From a virus, in the IMG/VR virus record IMGVR_UViG_3300030104_005128, positions 1 through 48,115 of that record: DNA of 48,115 bases; one strand, 5' to 3'. Position numbers and translations under genes: made by a program. Positions 17,958 to 26,900 of the stretch are shown piece after piece (positions within the stretch are counted from its first letter, which is position 1; every line of letters starts with the position of its first letter). A model generated the notes under the pieces. It was not told the origin of the DNA and did no database searches. It worked only from the letters and a program-made list of their open reading frames with translations.

Positions 17958-18671
17958 ATGGCTCTTGCATCTGACGAACTTGAAGAAAGAGTAGCGTTGC
18001 TTGAGGGCAAGGCGGAGTCTTCTGCCGCAGGCACAAAGGGGGCCTGGCTTGCTCCCACTGCCACCATTGGTGCCCAGTTGGCCCCGGCTGTTATCGCGGC
18101 ATTTCCAACTAAGTATGAAAAACAACTTAGAAAGATTCATGCTGGTGATGCAAAGGCACTGAGGCGGGCAGGTAAGCTTACACCGCAACAGCGCGCTGAA
18201 GCTCGCTCAATTCAAGAGAGGTATGAGCAGCAGGCTAGGATGGTTGCGGGGCGTGGTTCTGCTGTTGGTGGCGCTTCAGGAATGGATAGGGAAGCTGCAA
18301 GAGATATTAGAAGGCAGGGCCGGGCAGCGTCATCTGAATATCTAAAGGGAGCCCGGCAAGAAAACATTGCTCGAATGCAGCAGCTTGCTCAACGAGTACG
18401 TGGAACACAGACTCAGCTTGGCAAGATGGCTGATGCCCGAAAGGCGCAAGTTACTGGCGCTGTTTCTAAAGCCGCAACAAGCGCTGCTACCTCTAAAGCA
18501 ATGAAGCAGTGGGGAGATATTCGCCGCCAAAAGGCCGCCGACATGAGAGAGTCTGGGCTAGGCGCTGCTAAAAAGCTTTCTGCTAAAGCCAGAAGGGCGG
18601 GTTTAGAGGGCTATAGGCGCGGAAAGGAAGAAGTTGAATTGCAAGAAGGCTACACACCTGGTTTCGCATAG
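17958..18671 (+). CDS. Internal virion/ejection protein, small (gp14-like by position)
   Basis: 237 residues, Ala/Arg/Gln/Lys-rich and predicted almost wholly helical after residue 55 (QQRAEARSIQERYEQQ, ENIARMQQLAQRVRG). An N-terminal hydrophobic patch (APTATIGAQLAPAVIAAF, about 30-50) could insert in a membrane. It begins a set of three helical proteins of rising size, the arrangement seen for T7 gp14-gp15-gp16, which leave the capsid first and form a conduit across the envelope. Function is inferred from position and composition. Confidence 0.6.
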   Translation: MALASDELEERVALLEGKAESSAAGTKGAWLAPTATIGAQLAPAVIAAFPTKYEKQLRKIHAGDAKALRRAGKLTPQQRAEARSIQERYEQQARMVAGRGSAVGGASGMDREAARDIRRQGRAASSEYLKGARQENIARMQQLAQRVRGTQTQLGKMADARKAQVTGAVSKAATSAATSKAMKQWGDIRRQKAADMRESGLGAAKKLSAKARRAGLEGYRRGKEEVELQEGYTPGFA

Positions 18672-18680
18672 GAAGATAAA

Positions 18681-20957
18681 ATGGCAGAACAACCTACGGG
18701 CGGTCTTGGGGAATACTTTGCTGGTCGGCACTATCCGACCGCTACTGCACTGGACCCCGAAGTTGAAGCCAATCTACGTGCTCGGTATTCAGAAGCTTTT
18801 TCTCTGCTAGCCAGAACAGAGAACCAATGGAAAACTGAAACCATTGAGAGCCATTCCAACATTCAAGTGGCTTTGATGAACTCATTTACCAAGTCGCTTC
18901 AGGCCGCTGCTTCATCGGCCATGGCTGGAGCCACAAGCCAACGCGCACAGGCTGACCTTCTTGGTTCATTGATGAAAACCTACAAGGGCTCCTTGGACAT
19001 GCTTGGGACTGTTCCAGATAGTGTGCTGAAGGGCTTCATAGCCTCAGACCAAAGCATGCAAGCAAGTTTTGAAGCAAGAAATAGAGACTTGATGCAAGAG
19101 TTGCGAAACCTAACCCCGGAGCAAGCACGGGAAAAGATTAGTCTAGAATATGGCTCAGTAATCAGAAACACCTTTGGTAATGCAAACGGTGGGGCAATGG
19201 GCCTGCTGGTCCGTGATGGCAACCCTGTTGAAGTGTACAATGCCAGGATTGATGCCAACCGAAGAGTAGGTAGGCAAGCTGATGATGGATACACCAAACT
19301 TTTGGCAATGTTGTCTCAATCAAAAGAACCCGGCCATATTAGCTTGTTTAATGAGCTTGCTAATGAAAGAGCCAAAGGGGACCATGGCTCAATAATTAGC
19401 AACGCTATTACGCAGGGCTTGCAGCGATCTCTCTGGACCCCAACAACTGGTGGCGCGAACGCATCACAAATTGCAGCAGCCGAATCTAAAAAGCTTCTTC
19501 AAGAGCAGATTGAGTACGCCAAGAGTTTTGGTGCGGGCATTCCTCCCCAGATGCTTGGGGAAGTCATGAGTCTTTACGATGCCAGCAGTGAGCTAGCTCT
19601 GAAGGGTCCAGAGGGATATGCTGCTGGGTTGGCAAAGATGCAGTCTCCAGCAGAGTTTGACGAAGCGCGTTCCATTCTTAGGAAGGGACTGGAAACCCTG
19701 GCCCCAACGGATGCCCTTACGGCAAGTGTTCGCAATTGGTTTGCTATGCCTGGGTTTAGTCGTTGGGCAGCCATCAATGGGTTTACTGACCCCATGGCGG
19801 CTACTCGGTACGCATCTCGACACCCAGATGAGTTTGTTGCGTTTACTCGTTTGAACGAATCTGACCCTGATATTGACTTGGGTGAGTTGCAAGGACGGAT
19901 GCAGCAGGAAGGTATCTACAGGACGAAGGGACCACTTAAAACAAAGTATCTTTCTAAGCCTATTGAGAGAGTCCTTGGCGTTGGGATTAAAGCCTCCACC
20001 GGTCGGGGTATCTTTCCTGGTGAAACCAGCATTGAAAAAGCCAAAGAAGGTATCGCTTATGCAACGGAAGAACTTGAAGCCCTCAAAAAGAAAGACCAGA
20101 CGACACCGGCTCAAGGTCAACAAGGACTGCCTGACGATGATCTTGAAAGGCTTCCAGAAGCAGGGGAAGATCCGACCGAAGTTACGCAAAGACCTGATGA
20201 CCCTGCCTTTGAAGACGATGAAGTAAGAGCTTCAGATAGGTTTTTGGCTTCCATCACGCCAAAAGCACGGGAGCGCCTTGAAGGTGAAGATGCGCTTACA
20301 GGAGCAGCCAGAAGGCGAGAATTGAAGCGCATCCTGCGTGCATCCAAGGGTGTAGTAAGGCGTCTTGAGGGCCAAGAAGCAGACACGGTGTACTTTAAAC
20401 CCGACGATATGAAGCCTTTGCCCGAGCCTACTCCTCAACCAGAGCCAGCGACAGAGCCAGAGCCGCGAAAGCGGATAGCATGGGGCTCATGGGCTACATC
20501 TTGGAGCAATCAAAACCCCGAAAAAGCTGAAGCTGCTTCTAATGCTGTAGAGAAATTGGTGTTTGGAGATAGTCTTAATAATGCAGAACTTGCTGTTATT
20601 AATAGCATTCCGCCCAACGCCATTCGCCTAACCGCAGCAGGAAAGATGAGGCTTAGCAAGCTGCTACAGGACCAAAAAGTACAAGAAGAAATAAGTAAGG
20701 CGATTAATACGTTCATGACTGAACAGGGTGGTAGAGATCCTGTGATCCTACCGACTGAGCCACGCGAGGAACCTGAGCCACTACCGGCGGGATTCCCAAC
20801 AGGGTCAGTTGATCCCCAGGTTATTAAAGAAATTGAGAGTAGATCAGACGTCCCGCCAACTGAAGGGACGATTGCTAATGGTTTAGCAAAGAAGGCAAAG
20901 AAGGAAAAGAAGGTTGAGCCACCAGCACTTGGCACCAACACTATGGGCGGACCCTAA
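18681..20957 (+). CDS. Internal virion/ejection protein, medium
   Basis: 758 residues. The N-terminal 450 residues are mostly helical (NIQVALMNSFTKSLQAAASSAM, SAEFDEARSILRKG-like segments), and the C-terminal 280 residues hold Pro/Glu-rich disordered linkers (PLPEPTPQPEPATEPEPRK). The start follows AGGAAG, and the stop overlaps the next start (TAATG). It is placed where T7-like phages carry gp15, a core protein that pairs with the largest ejection protein. No enzymatic motif is visible. Confidence 0.6.
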   Translation: MAEQPTGGLGEYFAGRHYPTATALDPEVEANLRARYSEAFSLLARTENQWKTETIESHSNIQVALMNSFTKSLQAAASSAMAGATSQRAQADLLGSLMKTYKGSLDMLGTVPDSVLKGFIASDQSMQASFEARNRDLMQELRNLTPEQAREKISLEYGSVIRNTFGNANGGAMGLLVRDGNPVEVYNARIDANRRVGRQADDGYTKLLAMLSQSKEPGHISLFNELANERAKGDHGSIISNAITQGLQRSLWTPTTGGANASQIAAAESKKLLQEQIEYAKSFGAGIPPQMLGEVMSLYDASSELALKGPEGYAAGLAKMQSPAEFDEARSILRKGLETLAPTDALTASVRNWFAMPGFSRWAAINGFTDPMAATRYASRHPDEFVAFTRLNESDPDIDLGELQGRMQQEGIYRTKGPLKTKYLSKPIERVLGVGIKASTGRGIFPGETSIEKAKEGIAYATEELEALKKKDQTTPAQGQQGLPDDDLERLPEAGEDPTEVTQRPDDPAFEDDEVRASDRFLASITPKARERLEGEDALTGAARRRELKRILRASKGVVRRLEGQEADTVYFKPDDMKPLPEPTPQPEPATEPEPRKRIAWGSWATSWSNQNPEKAEAASNAVEKLVFGDSLNNAELAVINSIPPNAIRLTAAGKMRLSKLLQDQKVQEEISKAINTFMTEQGGRDPVILPTEPREEPEPLPAGFPTGSVDPQVIKEIESRSDVPPTEGTIANGLAKKAKKEKKVEPPALGTNTMGGP

Positions 20958-23900
20958 TGATCAATGAAGACCCCCCTGAGACTGCTACAGAAGGCACTTC
21001 ACCTACTCCTGTTGGGGGCATGGCCCTTTCAACGGAGACTGGTGTTGCTACTGAGCAGTATGCTCAAAGGGATCTTGTTGAGGGCATTCCAGAACCAGTA
21101 GAAACAGACGACGCTATTGCTGATGCTGGCCCTATTGATACTGACTTGCGTGACCAAATTATTCGTGAAGCAGAGGCTTCACCTTATGAGCGCCTACCTG
21201 AGCCAGAAGAGGGCCCGGCTGCTCCTATTTCTGTGTGGGATCTTGACCATGATGCTGGTCGTATCTGGAGAAATGCAGATAAATCCCTGAACCCAACAGA
21301 AACTAAGTATGAAATTGCCCGTGGGTGGAGCCAGAGAAGCGACCTTGACCCCTCAGTTGTTGAAGAAGAACAAGAGCCTGGGATGTTTGATAGCATCTTT
21401 GGAATTCTTGAACCGGTTGATATACCAAGGCGGTCATCTTGGCAGGGTGGATACCGAATTGGAAGCATTCTGCCAGAGACTACTGAGCAAACTGGAGAAA
21501 AAACCATCTCCAGTACATTTGGGGATCTTGCTTCGTATGGTCTTGAAAAGTTCATGGTGTCTGCGCTTGGGCCAAGCGAGCACCCCACAATAGGTTCAAG
21601 TTCAGACTACGAAAGCAACATAGAACAGATAGGCACAAACCTATATAAAGCCATTTCTGAGGGCACCCCCTGGAAGCCTGGAGGGTTGCATAGAAAGGGT
21701 GTAGAAGAAGGCCCGCTGTTTTTGGATAGAGATTCCTTTTGGTATCAGTCCAACCCAACAGGGATGCATCTTCTTGATGCAACTGTTCCAAAGGAGTTGG
21801 CAGCAAAACTGTATGATTCAAGCGGCGCTTCTTTGATGACGCCGTATTGGTACACGTTGACCACCGATGCTGGCCGTCTTGCCCATGGTCTTGCTCTTGA
21901 GGTAGCCCTTGACCCTATGTGGTTTTTAGGTCCAGCAAAGGCAGCAGAGATTGTTTCTGTTGCTGGCAAAGCCATGCGAGCAAACTCCGTTGTTGTAGAG
22001 GCTGCTGGAGCGGCATCGCGAGCAGCTAAAGAACTCAACACTAAAAGACAGTGGCTACACGACGCAGTTCGATTTGTAACTGAAACCGGTGATTCTATTA
22101 AAGACATAAAGTCAGCGTTTCGTGTTGCTGGGGATCATGCAGCAAATAATGCGGACGTTGCTCGTCAAAAAGCTGCCGAACTAGTGGGCTTGTCAATCAA
22201 AGCAGACAGTCAAGACACCCTTGATGATGCTGTTGGTGGCCTTCAAAGGGTACTTACGGAAGAAAAGACACTACTGGAAGCCAGAGCAGCAGACTTTGGC
22301 ACATCTAAAGTCGCACAAAGACAAGTCAAAGCACATCAAAAGAAGATTGATGAAATACAGGCAGACCTTGACCTGCTTACTGCAAGCCCAAAAGCATCCA
22401 AAGTAAAGGCAACTCTTCTTAAGATGGCGAAGAGGCGCACCCTTAGCGCTAATGCTTGGGCGTCAGATGCAGAAGCAATCAGGCGGTTTTCTCGTATCGC
22501 AGATGCCGCTGAGTCATCCAAAGATGTTGGTAAGCTTGTTCATGAGAAGTCTGCAATCCCTATGTTTGGAACGTTTCATGTTCCGGGTTCCACCAAAACG
22601 GTAGATGTTCTCAGTAAGAGCCAGATTAAATCTGTTTCTAATCTTGTAAGCAAGGCAATGCCTGATGATGGTGTTCTTGTTGCTGCTATAGACAAGGCCA
22701 AAGCCTGGAAGAAGCCGCTTACAATCTCAGAAGTCCGCACAAAAGAAGCTAAAGCTATTGAGCAAGGTTTGTCTCCGTCAGCCCTGCTGAGTCCCGGTCA
22801 AAAGCTTTTGTTGGTTGCAGATGATGTTGGAATAAAGCCAGTCAAGCTGTACTCAAAGAAGACATGGGACTTTGTTGCGCAGACATTTGGCACTCGGCAT
22901 ATCCAGCCATTGGTTGCTTCTGTGTCTGCTGGTATGGAGATGGCTCACTACGGTGCCCGTGGCTCGTTTATGATGCAGCTTCCGTGGTCAAACAAGTTCT
23001 ACATGGAACTAAAGCGTGTAGAGCCTCAGACGTGGGCTAACTACCAAGAAGCAGTCACTAAGTACATGAACTCGCTTACTGCTGGTGAAGCGAATGTGAT
23101 GTCTGAAACACAATCACTGCTTCTTCGGGCGGTAAAGCTGCTCCCCAATCACAAACGTTGGGCAAAGGACCGAGAAGCAACGGTTTCCGCTGAAATCACC
23201 AGCATTAGTGGTCGCATTGCTGACCAGATGGCTGACGTTGAGCGCAGGGAGCTACACCAGCGCCTACTTAAGTTGGAGTTTGAAAAGCGAGAATTGGTTC
23301 GCATTCAGTCTAAAGACTATGGGCCAAACAATTTTTTGGATGATGCTGCTGACTACCATGAGCGTGGGGCGCGGGTTTTAGAACAAAACCCTTGGCTTTT
23401 GGGTATGTCGGAACGGGTTGGTGACTTGGTATCCAAGTATGCAGCAGAGGTTGGTGCAACAGAGTACGAGGTTGCTACTGCTCTTGTTGCCATTGCGCGC
23501 TTTGCAAAGGGTGACAAGCTGCGTGCAGAAGAGTTGGTGAACCAACTGCATAGAGCGCATGAATTTGTTCAGGATGCGCCGCACCAGCCGTTGGCTGAAG
23601 TGACAATGACAACCATCATTGAGGCCGCAACCAGCCAGGACTTAAACAAACTAAAGCTTTTTTCTCGAATAGGTTCAGAGAATGTTGCTGAAGTTGTTTA
23701 CAGAATGCACGCTAACATTCTTGATGGCAGGCCGTTTAATGATGAAACGGCTCAAGTCATTAGAAACATGCTTTCCGATGTTCTTGGCCAAGACCAGCGC
23801 CTTGTTGATGAGATACTGACCTATGCTGGCGGTGCGTTTGCACATGGGAATCCAGAAAAGGCCCTTTCTCTTCTTGCTATGGACATAACGGGTGACCTAA

Positions 23901-26900
23901 GCAAGCTTGCTGATGGCTTGTCAAAGGGAATGCTTCAGCCAAACGCAATCCCAACAGAGTTGTTTACTAAACGGGGAACTCATTTTCACGACGTAGACAC
24001 GCCAGAAGTTGTTGGGCCTTTGCGGCGTGGTCAAACAATGGAAGAGGCGATGTACGCCATTAAGGACATGCCTGTTGAGTACGGCGTGTTCTATGAAAAT
24101 GGAATGCAGATTGCTAGAGTAAAAGGAAAGCAGACTTCTATTGAAATGCCTGTTTCAAGGGACATTTCTGAAGCACATGAAGCTGGAAATATATGGTTTA
24201 TCCACAACCACCCATTTATTTTAAAAGACTTTATTTGGTCTTTTGATAAACCCACACGTAAGTTTATTAAAAAGCACGGTATTGAGTTTGATGACCTGCT
24301 TCCCCCGCTTCACCCGAGTCCGTCTGACTTTGCGGCTGCTTGCGCCAGGAACCAAAGCCACTACATTGCTGTTGGTCAGGACGGAACCTATTGGCTAATG
24401 AAGCGGCCTGATGATGGCTGGCCAATTAAACCCCCTGAAGGGGCGTCTGACATTGACAAGGCTCGTTGGGCAAATGAACAAACCAAAGCAATACGCACAC
24501 TTGTCGATGCTCAAGTAAAAACCTGGTCGAAAGAGTTTTCCGCTAAGCTTCTTCCTTCAATATCCGCAGAATTAAAAGGTATTGACGACCTGTTGTCCGC
24601 AAAGAAGCTGACACATAGTCAGTACAAAACTTTAAAGATTCAAATAATCAAACGGTGGGGTGAACATGCCGCAAAACAACTCTATGACGAATTCAACACC
24701 GCAATCCCAACAGCAATCAGCGCCCACATCGCCACAAAAAACCCCCAAGCAGGACGGTTTGTCTCTACAAGACATGCCATTGGCGGACGCCACCTTCGTA
24801 CAGGATTTGTTGACATCGACACTGCAAGAGGTGTTTACAGCGTTGAACGCGGCCTCACAAGAAAGCGAATCCTAAAAGCCGTTGAAGATAAAATAACGGA
24901 AACAAAGAGAAGAGTTCACAACCTGAAAGAGTTGGCGGAAACAACTGAGTTTGTCAGTCCATCCAAGGCCATAGAGGGCATTTCATCTGTCCTTTCAACA
25001 AAAATAAAGGTTCGTGCAGACGACTTTGTTAGCACTGTTAGTGATGCTTTTCGTTCGGCAGGGGCGGTAGGAGAAGATGCCGACAAAGTTTTCTTTCAAT
25101 TCATGGATATGTTCAACTCATGGGTACGCTCTAGTTACCCGAATGGAAAGCCCCTTCTTGATTCAAAGGGGAACAAGATTGCAATTAGTGCAAAGGATTG
25201 GTTGAACAATGCTCGAAAAGAACTGGCGCTTCCAGATGGGATTTCTGCAAATCAAGTAGAGGGCTGGCGACGTAAGTTTATCAACTTCACCAGTGCAGAG
25301 TCCCAAATGAGAGACTTTGCAGTTAATCTTGTTGCCGCTTTGGATAGGGCAAAAAAGGGTAAGGGCCAAAAGGCAGGGCTTTTTACGAGAAAAGAGACTC
25401 GCCACCAAGCCAGGGTTCTTCGTGAAGACAGGGTCGCTCGCGCACTTGACCCGATTATTAACAGTGCCACTGATGAAGCTGATGCAATTCAAAAACTAAA
25501 GAAGATTTTTGATAACGTTCTTGATGTTGGACAAGACCCTATAAGAAACCGTCTTAGTACGAGCATGTCAGAGCAAGTTGCTAAGACAATGATGAGTGGC
25601 GGTGATGTTGAGCGCGCTCTTTCTAAAGCAAGGGATAAAGGCAAAAGCCTTGTTGAATCTGAAATAAGCAAAATTCAAGAAGAGATTAGGTCGGTAACTC
25701 CACGTCTTGAAATCCCCAAAAAGAAGAAAGGAGAGACAGACATTGTTGCTTTGAAGGATTGGGAAAACTCTTTGTGGTCTGACTTCAAAGAAATGACCAA
25801 GGAAATGACTGAGGAACAAACCCTCATGGCTGCCTTCACAGCCCTTCGTGACGCACCGCGTGTAGCCACAGATAAAACGGTAGGGAAAGAGCTTCTAAGC
25901 CACCTTAATGGCCGATATAAGCAAGTGTTTGGAAGCAGGTTCGATGAAGTTCCACCAGAAATAAAGCCCCTTGTTGAGATGTTTGGTGACTTCATTAAAA
26001 AGTATGAGGATCTTTACGCTGAACATGGAATGGCCTTTGTTAAAGATCCTGAAGCCATGATGCGGTTTTGGGGCGTGATGGACTATGCGCCACACATGGC
26101 GGTTTCAAATGAAATCATTGCCAAGGGCGGGTATGCTGGAGCAGTTACAAACCGTCAGTCAGTAATTAATATTGGTTCAAGATTGGAAGACAGATTGTCT
26201 ACAAGCCTTGACCAGAAAAAGATGCGGTCAATTGCTGGCACCATCAAAGAAGTAAACCATGCTGTAAATTCGCCAGGAGTGACGTTTACGATTGACCCTG
26301 TTGGGTTGCTTGCTCGATATGTAAAAGCAAACCAGGCAATGAGCGCGCAAGAGTTTATGTTTGCTCTACTGCAAGGAAAGGTTCTTCGTCCATTTCGTTC
26401 TCGGTCAGTTTTTGACCATGAGCTTGACCTGCTTGCAGCAAGATACCGTATTGCTCCAGAAGTAGACGACATAGAGGCGGCTGTTCGTCAGCGTGCCGGT
26501 GAGTTTGAATTGGCCAGACTGGATGAACTAAAACAAAGTCCAGACATGGTATCTATGAGTCAAGTTGCTAGGGATCTTGGGTTTGTTCCACTGTTTGAAA
26601 GAGCAGTTAAATCCTTAAATATGGACCTTCTTGTTCAAGAGGGTGCAGATGCCTGGCGCGCAGCAGGTATTGATGTTGATGACGTAATTAAAGCTGTTCG
26701 TCAAAACAAAGACGAGTTTAGTCCCTTTGCCAAGTGGATTCATGAAGTCCCCGAGTATCAGCAAGGCGACAATATTTTAAGAATGATGTTGGCAATCAAG
26801 GCCGATGACTTTGCAAACGGTAGGGCTTTGTTTGACCCTGTTGCAATGCAAAAAAGCTTTAAGTCTGACCGGCTAGTGCGGCAGGCTTCGGTCATGAAGA

